From Marinilongibacter aquaticus (GTDB lineage: Bacteria > Bacteroidota > Bacteroidia > Cytophagales > Spirosomataceae), in the NCBI RefSeq assembly GCF_020149935.1, contig NZ_CP083757.1, positions 4,303,501 to 4,367,500 on the forward strand: DNA of 64,000 nt. Reading direction: 5' to 3'. The first letter of the stretch is position 1. The number at the start of each line of letters is the position of its first letter. Under the pieces are notes generated by a model. It was given only the letters and a program-made list of their open reading frames with translations, did no database searches and was not told where the DNA came from. Below, in pieces: positions 1-7,319 of the stretch. The translations under genes were made by a program, and so were the position numbers.

Positions 1-55
1 TATAAAACCGATGAACATCACCAATTGATTGAATATCTATAAACTTGTCTTTCAT
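1..55 (-). CDS. AraC-type regulator, N-terminal tip only (cut by window edge)
   Basis: Reading left from an ATG at 55, 18 codons are visible before the window ends (MKDKFIDIQSIGDVHRFY). A start of this form, with SIxDVHRF near residue 10, is what I recall from Bacteroidota AraC-family activators that sit beside short-chain dehydrogenase genes. No domain is visible in so short a piece, so the call rests on that resemblance and on context: it lies 30 nt downstream of an SDR gene on the same strand, and the second SDR has a direct-repeat operator of the AraC type. It could be any protein with a similar start. Confidence 0.4.
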   Translation of the reverse strand, partial: MKDKFIDIQSIGDVHRFY

Positions 56-85
56 TGGATTTCCTTCGTCATTAAATATACGAAA

Positions 86-838
86 TTACGCAACACCTCC
101 ACCGCTTACAAGCAGTTGCTGCCCGCTTACAAACGATGATAAATCACTTGCAAAGAACTCGGCAACATTGGCGATATCTTCCGGTGTTCCCATACGCCCC
201 ATGGGGCAAAATTCTGCAATAAATTTCTTTATCGGGGCATCGTCTGTAACATCAGTATGCAAACCTGCTCCCTCAATGGCAGTGGGTATAATCGCATTTA
301 CTGTTATTCCTTTTTTCCCGACTTCCTGTGCCATAACCTGAACAAGATACAAAGGAGCCGTTTTACTGCCTCCATGAATAGCGTAACCTGGTCTTGGATA
401 TCCCGTGGTACTGGAGCCAACGTAAATAATCCGTCCAAAATCACTTATATTTTTCACGGCAGCCTGCATGGTGAAAAATGCCCCTTTTGTATTGGTATCA
501 AATAACCGGTCAAATTGTTCTTCAGTAAAATCGGTACTCGGAAGTCCAGTTAATTCCAGACCTGCATTTACAACGACAATATCGACTTTACTGAAGTGTT
601 TCTTAGTAGTTTTAAATAAATGCTCTATATCTTTTACTTTTGAAACATCAGCCTGAACAGCTATAGCTCTCACATTTTGAGATACAGCAAAAGCAACCAC
701 TTTATCTGCTGCAGTTTTATTAGAAGTATAATTGACCACAATATCTGCCCCAAGCAAAGCATATCTTTCGGCTATAGCCTTTCCGATACCTCTTGAAGAG
801 CCTGTTATTAAAGCGACTTTATGATGTAATGGTTTCAT
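86..838 (-). CDS. SDR family oxidoreductase, catalytic Tyr replaced by His
   Basis: A 250-residue classical short-chain dehydrogenase of the 3-oxoacyl-ACP-reductase-like group; cytosolic, NAD(P)H-dependent by family. The dinucleotide-binding motif TGSSRGIG is at residues 12-19, NAG at 91-93, and the catalytic Ser is probably Ser142 in YVGSS. The active-site motif should be YxxxK. Lys159 is present, but the residue four before it is His155 (YAIHGGSK) and a Tyr sits three residues earlier at 152. Close relatives that I recall read HAVYGSSK, so Tyr and His look exchanged. The C-terminus (MGRMGTPEDIANVAEF, then SGQQLLVSGG) is standard. Substrate unknown. It follows the 911-1726 SDR on the same strand after a hairpin. 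Confidence 0.85.
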   Translation of the reverse strand: MKPLHHKVALITGSSRGIGKAIAERYALLGADIVVNYTSNKTAADKVVAFAVSQNVRAIAVQADVSKVKDIEHLFKTTKKHFSKVDIVVVNAGLELTGLPSTDFTEEQFDRLFDTNTKGAFFTMQAAVKNISDFGRIIYVGSSTTGYPRPGYAIHGGSKTAPLYLVQVMAQEVGKKGITVNAIIPTAIEGAGLHTDVTDDAPIKKFIAEFCPMGRMGTPEDIANVAEFFASDLSSFVSGQQLLVSGGGVA

Positions 839-854
839 TGTTTTAAATTTTATT

Positions 855-903
855 ATTCTGAAAGGCGAGCAGATATCTCATTGATTCACAAGCCTTTCAG
901 AAT
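855..903 (-). terminator. Intergenic hairpin between the two SDR genes
   Basis: A perfect 12-bp inverted repeat (attctgaaaggc at 855-866, gcctttcagaat at 892-903) with a 25-nt loop fills the gap between the stop of the upstream SDR (911) and the start of the downstream one (838). On the minus strand it is followed by AATAAAATTT, a weak U-rich tail. It could be a partial terminator or an RNA-processing or stability hairpin inside a two-gene operon. Confidence 0.4.
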
Positions 904-910
904 ACTGTAT

Positions 911-1726
911 TTAGTTGATAAAAAAATCTCTTACAGACTGTACCATTTTTTCTTCGCTATTTTTGAACTTCATATCCACATAAAACTGTGCATCTTCACC
1001 TATTACATAGCGAAGTTTAGCCGTCTCATCAGTTGCCGCCTTATAGATGGTCTCTGCAACATTTTCGGGGGTTGCCTTGGGCAAATCTTCTGTGGGTTGC
1101 GTATATCTGCTGAAAAAATTCGTCATTAAAGGATTGTATTCTTCAATATCATTTTTAATGATGTCCAATCCAGTTCTAAAATTGGTATGCACACCTCCTG
1201 GCTCGACAATTTTCACTCCGATGTTGAACTTGAATAGTTCATGAGAAAGAGCTTCTGAGAACCCCTCTACGGCAAACTTTGACGCGGAATACAAGGTGGT
1301 GAAGGGCATAGCTGTTATACCTCCAAATGTTGAAATATTTACGATAGTGCCTTTTCCATTTTTACGGAGATAAGGCAAAGCAGCTTGTGTGGTCTGCATC
1401 ATACCAAATACATTCACTTCAAACTGATTCTGTATTTGTTCCCTGGTAGCGGATTCAAAAACGCCCATTAAGCCGTAACCTGCGTTGTTTACCAAAACGT
1501 CTATGGTTCCGAATTTGTCGACACCTGCTTCTACGGCAGCTTTGATAGAGTTAGTATCCTGAACATCCAAGCCGACGACCAAAACATTTTCAAGTTGATT
1601 GAGTTCTGATTCTTTTTCGGGAGAACGCATTGATGCAATTACTTTCCATCCTTTTTTCTGAAACAATTTTGCTGTTTCTTTTCCGAAGCCTGATGAGGCA
1701 CCTGTAATTAATACTGTCTTTTGCAT
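911..1726 (-). CDS. SDR family oxidoreductase
   Basis: A 271-residue classical SDR of the type often annotated 'oxidoreductase' or short-chain dehydrogenase in Bacteroidota. The nucleotide-binding motif TGASSGFG is at residues 8-15, NNAG at 80-83, the likely catalytic Ser in NISTFG near 132, and an intact YSASK motif gives Tyr146 and Lys150. The cofactor is NAD(P) by family; the substrate cannot be read. The ATG at 1726 matches the family N-terminus directly. Its upstream region carries a palindrome and a 13-bp direct repeat (see 1749-1825), so it is probably the first gene of the SDR pair and regulated, plausibly by the AraC-type protein at the window edge. Confidence 0.88.
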   Translation of the reverse strand: MQKTVLITGASSGFGKETAKLFQKKGWKVIASMRSPEKESELNQLENVLVVGLDVQDTNSIKAAVEAGVDKFGTIDVLVNNAGYGLMGVFESATREQIQNQFEVNVFGMMQTTQAALPYLRKNGKGTIVNISTFGGITAMPFTTLYSASKFAVEGFSEALSHELFKFNIGVKIVEPGGVHTNFRTGLDIIKNDIEEYNPLMTNFFSRYTQPTEDLPKATPENVAETIYKAATDETAKLRYVIGEDAQFYVDMKFKNSEEKMVQSVRDFFIN

Positions 1727-1748
1727 TTTTCTGATTTTTAAAATTCTG

Positions 1749-1825
1749 TGTCAATATTGACAATGCAAAAGTGCAATGGCTATTCACAGTCGGCTTATAC
1801 ATTTCAATTCAAGGCTTATACATTT
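1749..1825 (-). promoter_or_regulatory. Putative promoter/operator of the SDR operon: direct repeat plus palindrome
   Basis: Upstream of the ATG at 1726 are three elements. A perfect 14-bp palindrome, tgtcaatattgaca, is at 1749-1762. On the minus strand CACTTTTG (1766-1773) is one base away from the Bacteroidota -7 consensus TAnnTTTG. A perfect 13-bp direct repeat, ggcttatacattt, lies at 1792-1804 and 1813-1825, a period of 21 bp or two helical turns. Tandem direct repeats two turns apart just upstream of the core promoter are the usual arrangement for an AraC-type activator. The sequence elements are observed; their roles are inferred. Confidence 0.5.
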
Positions 1826-2183
1826 TCCGGAAAGTGCTGCTTCCAAGTTTGATTAATAGGAAGAGTGAATGTTATAACTGCGATTCTAGCCCGTCAAAAT
1901 TGCCCACAACATTAGCGTAGACGAAATCCAGGATTGGAGTAGAGTCTCCAGATAGCCATCGGGATCGCAATTGTTAGTAACTGTTGTATTTTTTAAATCG
2001 CTAATAATCAGGAAAAAAACGTTGCCGTCGGTACTATACGCTGCATGGATTTCTTTTTGGTTCATAAACATACTTAAAATTTAAAACTCAAACTCGCTCA
2101 TTCTGTCCGGCTTTAAAATAAATCTGCCTACCTTCTGCCACCTTTTCAATTTTCTGCATCCTTTGGTGAACCGAACTTATGGA
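1826..2183. other. Intergenic region, no convincing gene
   Basis: This stretch separates the leftward SDR operon from the rightward sigma-factor gene. It contains a 61-codon minus-strand frame (1886-2071) with no recognisable domain and no clear translation signal, which I do not support as a gene. It should hold the promoter of the sigma gene, but I see no strong consensus element. Confidence 0.4.
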
Positions 2184-3596
2184 ATGAAAGAAACAGCAAG
2201 CGAATTCTGGGAGAAAATGTATCGTCAAAACATCGGGAGGATGGTAGGTATTTGTTACCGCTATACCTATGACCGGGAGCTGGCAGAAGATCTGGCTCAG
2301 GATGCTTTTGTGACGGCCATGGAAAAGGCAGGTGATTTTGAAGGTCGTGGCTCTTTTGAGGGCTGGATCAGGCGAATTACGGTGAATACCTCCCTTCAGT
2401 TTCTTCGGGAAAAATTCAGAGAAAATTATTTGAAAGAACTATTACCCAAAGATGAAAGTGCCGTGGAAATTATTGAGCAGAATACGTCAGATACCTCCGG
2501 TTTTTCGCTGGAGGAATTGCTGGAACTCGTAAGTCAATTGCCTCCACATCATCGACTTGTGTTTAATATGTACGTGCTGGATAATTTTTCGCATGCTCAG
2601 ATTGCGGCCGAATTGGGTATCAGCGAGGGAACTTCCAAATCGCATCTGGCCAGAGCCAGAAAGAAATTGAGAGAGTTGTTGAAGCGTAAGATTCAATCTG
2701 ACGAAAAGAAGAGACAGCGTCTATTTTTCATATTCGCCTTTCCGGTTCATCGATTCGGAATTGATAAGGTTTGGAAGAAAGCATTTAAAACCTTTGAGTT
2801 GACAACCAGCCGCCCTTTTCCGGCTACGGATTCATCAGCGATTCCTGTTTGGAAGAATCTGGGCGTTTTACCGGGCAATTATTTACATATGGCAGTGACT
2901 TTATTTTTGGCCGGTGCAGCAGTAACAACCTTTCTTTATTTAAAACGGGCCAATAATCCGAATGCCAGCCAGTTGACAGAAAAGGATTTAGCAATTCCTG
3001 ATATCATAGAGGAAACCCCAATTTTAGATTCTTTAACATCTGCCCCTGCCACCTTTTCAGAAAATCCCATCCTTGCTCATGAACAATTAAATCAAACAAA
3101 GGAGGATACTATGAAAAAATCAACTGTTTTAGGAGCACTTCTGATATCTGGTTCTGCACTTGCTCAGCAGCCTGTCAATGAGATTAAATCGCCGCCATTA
3201 CCGGCCATTCGGCCTAGCCTTACACTTTTGGGCAATGGTAATTTCATGGCTTCTGTAGCAAATGAATCCCCAAAAATGATTTTAGATAGAGATGAGACCG
3301 GTACTTTTTATGCTACCAGTCTGGAGTGGGTAGAAAAGGGCCAGAGCCTTTATTTTTATGGGGATATTGTGGTTTCGTTTGCAGACAACTCATTTGTAGC
3401 GAAGGGCTCTGTGAATTTTCTGGATGCCGTTCATTATCTGCTACTTAACGGCAAAGCCTTGAAGCCGGGCGATAAGATCAAACTGGAGAAAAAGAAGTAC
3501 CGCATTAGACAACTTTCTGAGAAGACTGCCACAAAAAAATACGGTGACGCGGGCAAGCGTGGGGCTATAGAGATTGAAATGACAGATGAAGAGTAG
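2184..3596 (+). CDS. ECF sigma factor fused to anti-sigma-like membrane segment and exported C-terminal domain
   Basis: An uninterrupted 470-codon frame from the ATG at 2184 (TTG and GTG starts 18-21 nt upstream are less likely). Residues about 8-75 are sigma-70 region 2 (YRYTYDRELAEDLAQDAF, WIRRITVN). Residues about 108-170 are region 4 with an HTH (HAQIAAELGISEGTSKSHL). The frame then continues into a stretch of the kind seen at the start of Bacteroidota anti-sigma-like proteins (VWKKAFKTFE, later PVWKNLG), a membrane segment near residues 232-253, a linker, and at residue 310 what looks like a second signal peptide (MKKSTVLGALLI). ECF factors are normally about 170-200 residues, so this one is more than twice the usual length. 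As one polypeptide the sigma domains would be tethered to the membrane. A second product from the internal start at 3111 is likely. Confidence 0.75.
   Translation: MKETASEFWEKMYRQNIGRMVGICYRYTYDRELAEDLAQDAFVTAMEKAGDFEGRGSFEGWIRRITVNTSLQFLREKFRENYLKELLPKDESAVEIIEQNTSDTSGFSLEELLELVSQLPPHHRLVFNMYVLDNFSHAQIAAELGISEGTSKSHLARARKKLRELLKRKIQSDEKKRQRLFFIFAFPVHRFGIDKVWKKAFKTFELTTSRPFPATDSSAIPVWKNLGVLPGNYLHMAVTLFLAGAAVTTFLYLKRANNPNASQLTEKDLAIPDIIEETPILDSLTSAPATFSENPILAHEQLNQTKEDTMKKSTVLGALLISGSALAQQPVNEIKSPPLPAIRPSLTLLGNGNFMASVANESPKMILDRDETGTFYATSLEWVEKGQSLYFYGDIVVSFADNSFVAKGSVNFLDAVHYLLLNGKALKPGDKIKLEKKKYRIRQLSEKTATKKYGDAGKRGAIEIEMTDEE
3111..3596 (+). CDS. Possible internal gene: exported plug-like protein, in frame with the sigma fusion
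   Basis: An ATG at 3111 in the frame of the sigma fusion is preceded by AAAGGAGG at 3098-3105 with 5-nt spacing, a strong Shine-Dalgarno match that is unusual in Bacteroidota. It would give a 161-residue protein with a textbook signal peptide (MKKSTVLGALLISGSALAQ, cleavage near 19-20). The mature part ends in LKPGDKIKLEKKKYRIRQLS and KKYGDAGKRGAIEI, a pattern I know from the plug-like segments of Bacteroidota periplasmic and TonB-related proteins. It overlaps the next gene by 11 nt. Whether it is made separately, as part of the fusion, or both cannot be settled from sequence. Confidence 0.55.
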   Translation: MKKSTVLGALLISGSALAQQPVNEIKSPPLPAIRPSLTLLGNGNFMASVANESPKMILDRDETGTFYATSLEWVEKGQSLYFYGDIVVSFADNSFVAKGSVNFLDAVHYLLLNGKALKPGDKIKLEKKKYRIRQLSEKTATKKYGDAGKRGAIEIEMTDEE

Positions 3597-5232
3597 CATG
3601 AATGATTTAATATTTTGCAAGCTTCAATACATACTCATCATTATTTGGTTTGCTTTTCCAAGTTCTATTCGAGGGCAGTCTTTTGACCAATCTGTAAATG
3701 CCTATTTTTCCCAATTGAGGCTTCCTGCTGTAGCAGTTGCAATTGCTTATGAGGACAGCCTTATCTATTTCAATAGCATAGGCGTAGCAAATGGTGAGTC
3801 AATCGGGCCAAATCACATATTCGGGATAGCATCAGTTACCAAAACCATGTCAGCCGTAGCTCTGGAAAAAGCGATTGCCAGCGGAGAACTGCATTGGGAT
3901 GATAAAATTGATAAGTTTCCTAATAAATACTTCACGCCCGCTCGCTGGGATAGCAGAACCACACTTGGTCACTTATTTAGCATGACTGCAGATAGCGAGC
4001 CGCCGGGAACTAACTTTTTATATAACGGTAGTAAGTTCAATATCCCTTTCAATGCGTTTCAGGTACTTAATAATGCCGACACATCTATTAACATGGTGGC
4101 ACGTTTTACTTATGAGATTGACCACAGCATACTCTATCCGTTGAAAATGAATCATACAATTAACCGTTTTGATGAAGTTCAAATGGATAGCTTGAGTCAT
4201 TTTCTGGTGCCGCCATATGCGTATATTGACAGTCTTGGGAAATATCAATTACAGGATTTTAACTTCAAAAGTATTAACTCAGGTCCCGCATTTGGCATGA
4301 TGAGTTCTGTGAATGACTTAGTGACATATTCCAATGCGTTGGACGATCATACCCTTCTCACAAAGGATCAGTTTGCCACCATTACCCATCCCTATTATGC
4401 CGGTAGTCCCTATGGTTTAGGCTGGTTCACCAGTAAAATTGAAGGACTGAACGTCTTCTGGGCATACGGCTATGGAGATAATGACGCGGCTATACTTCTT
4501 AAAGTACCTGAGAAAAAGCTCACATTTATTTTACTCTCAGCCAGCAGTATGCCCTCTGAGAGCTCTCGGATGGGCTATGGGTATCCTTTGAACTCGGTTT
4601 TGGTAATTTCTTTTGTGAAGAATTATTTACTGAAGGCAAATGATCAGGAAATAGAATATGGTATGAATGTCTCTGAAATTCTCCGACAAGTGAAGGAATA
4701 TAATCAAAGAAATCACACGGACTTTTTTGTCAAGGAGCTTTACGCTAAGGCCTCCTTGGGTTTGCTATTGCGTGAAAGTTTGATGGATAATAGAGAGCAG
4801 GCGAGAGACTTGCTTTACGCTTACCTCAAATTAGAAGGCAGAGGGGTGGAAATTCAAAGTCCTTTGATTTTTGAACTACTGGAAAAATGCCCAGCTTCTC
4901 GGTTTGATAGATGTAAAAAGTTAATGATTCACAAGTATAAGAAATCTCGTTTTTTTCATCCGGTAACTGCTGTAATTATAGGAAATATGCTAGATGAGGC
5001 GGGTAAAACATCAAAAGCTATAAAATATTACAAATCTGTAGCAGATGGAGATGCTTACAGAGAGAGCAATGATAAGTTTTTTGCGATGATGTGGTTGGCG
5101 AAATATTATAAGAATAGAGACTTTGACCTTTCAGAAGACTACTTAAAAAGAGTTATTAAATACAAAGAGAATATTTCAGCTAAGGACTTTCAATATCAAG
5201 AAGCTGTGGAATTATTGTCTCAAAAACCATAG
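3586..5232 (+). CDS. Serine hydrolase (beta-lactamase fold) with C-terminal helical/TPR-like region
   Basis: A 548-residue exported protein; a hydrophobic signal segment spans residues about 12-29 after a basic start. Residues about 35-345 form a class C beta-lactamase/DD-peptidase-like fold: SxxK is Ser83-Val-Thr-Lys86 (ASVTK), a YNG element lies in LYNGSKFN, and GLGWF precedes the last strand. The third motif, usually HxG or KTG, is not obvious (WAYGYGDND at that place). Residues about 380-548 are alpha-helical with tandem TPR-like pairs (SKAIKYYKSVADGD, NRDFDLSEDYLKRVI). Substrate unknown; it could be an esterase or peptidase, or inactive. The ATG at 3586 overlaps the end of the sigma fusion, so the two are probably translationally coupled. 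Confidence 0.8.
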   Translation: MKSSMNDLIFCKLQYILIIIWFAFPSSIRGQSFDQSVNAYFSQLRLPAVAVAIAYEDSLIYFNSIGVANGESIGPNHIFGIASVTKTMSAVALEKAIASGELHWDDKIDKFPNKYFTPARWDSRTTLGHLFSMTADSEPPGTNFLYNGSKFNIPFNAFQVLNNADTSINMVARFTYEIDHSILYPLKMNHTINRFDEVQMDSLSHFLVPPYAYIDSLGKYQLQDFNFKSINSGPAFGMMSSVNDLVTYSNALDDHTLLTKDQFATITHPYYAGSPYGLGWFTSKIEGLNVFWAYGYGDNDAAILLKVPEKKLTFILLSASSMPSESSRMGYGYPLNSVLVISFVKNYLLKANDQEIEYGMNVSEILRQVKEYNQRNHTDFFVKELYAKASLGLLLRESLMDNREQARDLLYAYLKLEGRGVEIQSPLIFELLEKCPASRFDRCKKLMIHKYKKSRFFHPVTAVIIGNMLDEAGKTSKAIKYYKSVADGDAYRESNDKFFAMMWLAKYYKNRDFDLSEDYLKRVIKYKENISAKDFQYQEAVELLSQKP

Positions 5233-5349
5233 CGTTTACTTTTCAAAACTGGGCCAATCATCTTTGAGATATCTTATTTTTCGGCGAGACTTGAATAACC
5301 CTTAGAAATATGTTATTTAACTAATCAAAACCCGGGCTATTAATGAATT

Positions 5350-5379
5350 GGCGGTTGATTGTACTTATAATCAACCGCC
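5350..5379 (+). terminator. Strong hairpin downstream of the serine hydrolase
   Basis: A perfect 11-bp stem, ggcggttgatt (5350-5360) and aatcaaccgcc (5369-5379), with an 8-nt loop, lies 117 nt after the hydrolase stop and 29 nt before the next start. There is no clean U-tract on the plus strand. It may be a terminator for the sigma/hydrolase transcript or an attenuator or leader hairpin for the 5409 gene. Confidence 0.45.
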
Positions 5380-5408
5380 CATTCACTCTTTGAATTTAAC
5401 TACATAGT

Positions 5409-6668
5409 ATGAAATTATTTCAACAGACATCCCTGACAATATCCGTGTTAGTTCTTGCTTTAGCCAGTAGGGCTCAGGAATCTTCAAAAGTATTTGTCCG
5501 GCCCCTCTCGGCGACAATGGATAAGGCCTGGGAAGTGACCTGGAACAAGTTTTATCATCCTCAAACAAATCAGTTTTACGATTATCTCAGTAGCTATGAG
5601 CCGGGCAAAGGTCTATCTCATCTGCCCTTTAGGGCCGAAGTAAAGCAACAAAAGCCAAATTTCTATGGCTATGACACAGGTATGGAAGACTGTATGATTT
5701 CCGCCGGTGTAATGCTAAGCCTAATTATTGATAAACATATTGTGACTGGAAATCCGGATTTAGCTAATAAAGCCAGTGAGGTACTGGAAGGCGTTTACAA
5801 AAGCCTAACGGTGCACGGCCAGCCGGGTTTTCTGGCCAGATGTATCTGTACAGATGATAATCAAAGTATTTATATTAACTCATCACGTGATCAGTATACC
5901 CATGCAGTTTACGGCTTATGGCTCCTTTACAGAAGTAAGCTGGCTAGTGATGAGATGAAATTCAAAATTAGGTTCATTCTAAGCGACATTGCCGATCGGA
6001 TGATAAGGAATGTTATCATAGAAAATGATTACGATTTTCTGCGAGCCGATAATACCCGCGATAGTCGAAAAATAAGCAGAATGTGGAATGTTAGTGGCCA
6101 TGAGGCTGCAAGGTTACCCATGATTTATGCGGCCGCTTGGGATGTAACCGGGAGAAAGGAGTATTATCAACAATACAATAGGTACGTAGATGAAGCAATT
6201 GAGCAATCGCTCAACTTCAGTGAAGACAGGCCCACATATGCCCTTTTACAGATGCAATCCTCTCTGGAATTGATTTCAGTAGTAGATTCGAATCGGGATT
6301 TTGAGGGTAAAATCGATGAATTAAAAAACGAAATAGCCAGGATTTGTGTCGAGCGGGCAAATCGAGCTTTTCAGCAGGGTGAAAACCTTGATCTGTCTAT
6401 GCCAGGTACGGATTGGAGACTAGAGGGAGAGGGCCTGTATCCTCGCGGAAAGTATCGGAAAGTTTGGTACTGCATTCGGGAAAGTGGGGAAGCTGCTTTG
6501 ACCCAACTTATGAGTAGAGCAGGACTTTCAAGTGACCAGCAGCATGTACTAAAAATGGCTATAAACCGCTTAGACTTTAACAAGGTCTCTAGTAGTGGGA
6601 TTTTTTACCTGCAAGCTGCCTATTGGAAAGCCAGAAGGCTAGGGATTGATACCCTTGGGAACGAATGA
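5409..6668 (+). CDS. Exported (alpha/alpha)6-barrel-like protein of unknown function
   Basis: A 419-residue protein with a signal peptide (MKLFQQTSLTISVLVLALAS, cleavage near residue 22). The body is helical with conserved-looking aromatic and acidic motifs: GYDTGMEDCMI, INSSRDQYTHAVYGLW, NDYDFLRADNTRDSRK, MWNVSGHEAARLPM. The pattern suits an (alpha/alpha)6 toroid as in GH88-, GH105- or heparinase-type carbohydrate enzymes, but I cannot assign a family. The decayed MFS gene that overlaps its stop codon by 4 nt hints at a former uptake-and-degradation unit for a sugar acid or glycan fragment. That role is inference. Confidence 0.7.
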   Translation: MKLFQQTSLTISVLVLALASRAQESSKVFVRPLSATMDKAWEVTWNKFYHPQTNQFYDYLSSYEPGKGLSHLPFRAEVKQQKPNFYGYDTGMEDCMISAGVMLSLIIDKHIVTGNPDLANKASEVLEGVYKSLTVHGQPGFLARCICTDDNQSIYINSSRDQYTHAVYGLWLLYRSKLASDEMKFKIRFILSDIADRMIRNVIIENDYDFLRADNTRDSRKISRMWNVSGHEAARLPMIYAAAWDVTGRKEYYQQYNRYVDEAIEQSLNFSEDRPTYALLQMQSSLELISVVDSNRDFEGKIDELKNEIARICVERANRAFQQGENLDLSMPGTDWRLEGEGLYPRGKYRKVWYCIRESGEAALTQLMSRAGLSSDQQHVLKMAINRLDFNKVSSSGIFYLQAAYWKARRLGIDTLGNE

Positions 6669-7261
6669 ACAGACCGATGAAAAACACTTTTAAGTCCCTG
6701 TTCAGCCTCCCCGTTGCCGTGGCGGCTCTGGGTTGCTTTGTGGATATATATGATCTTTTGTTATTCGGTATCGTTCGAACTCCCAGTTTGGAATCATTGG
6801 GATTAAACGCTGAGGAGGTCTCTCTACAGGGCGATAAGTATCCTCAACTGGCAAGTCTGGTCTCATTCTGGGAGGGGTGATGGGCGACAAGAAGGGGCGA
6901 TTACCGGTTCTCTTGCCAATATTCTTTGCGGACTTGTGGAGTCGGTATCCTGGTATAAACTACTTCGCTTTGTGGCCGGTGTGGGTCTGGCCGGAGAATT
7001 GGGTGCCGAAATCACTTTGGTTTCAGAGATTTTGCCTAAGAAATTAAGGGGTATAGCTACCTCTCTGTTGGCAGGTATCGGCCTGCTTGGGGCTTTCTTT
7101 ACGGTCAAATAATTCAAACATTGGCAAATGGCTATCATGACAGCGGGACTTTTAAATATCCATTTGTATTGAAAGGGGCTCGTCAGGAATATGAGTTTCT
7201 ATATTATCGTCTTACCGTAGATGATTTCAGCATGGCCAAACGCATTATTCAGAAAAATTAG
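6665..7261 (+). pseudogene. Decayed MFS transporter with an unrelated-looking tail
   Basis: The first 60 codons from the ATG at 6665 read as an MFS N-terminus (LPVAVAALGCFVDIYDLLLFGIV). Translation stops at 6880, but the shifted frame before that stop continues with LILGGVMGDKKGR, the MFS loop 2-3 signature. A third frame resumes with LLRFVAGVGLAGELGAEITLV and EILPKKLRGIATSL up to a stop near 7112. At least two frameshifts are therefore needed, and the remaining eight or so helices are missing. The piece from about 7120 to 7261 (ending YRLTVDDFSMAKRIIQKN) is not MFS-like and is probably the end of another lost gene. The segment is not functional as a transporter. Confidence 0.85.
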
Positions 7262-7319
7262 TCGTTAAATTGAATGCCAATTTTTAGGATACCTTGAAAA
7301 AACGGGCTACTTAGAAAGC

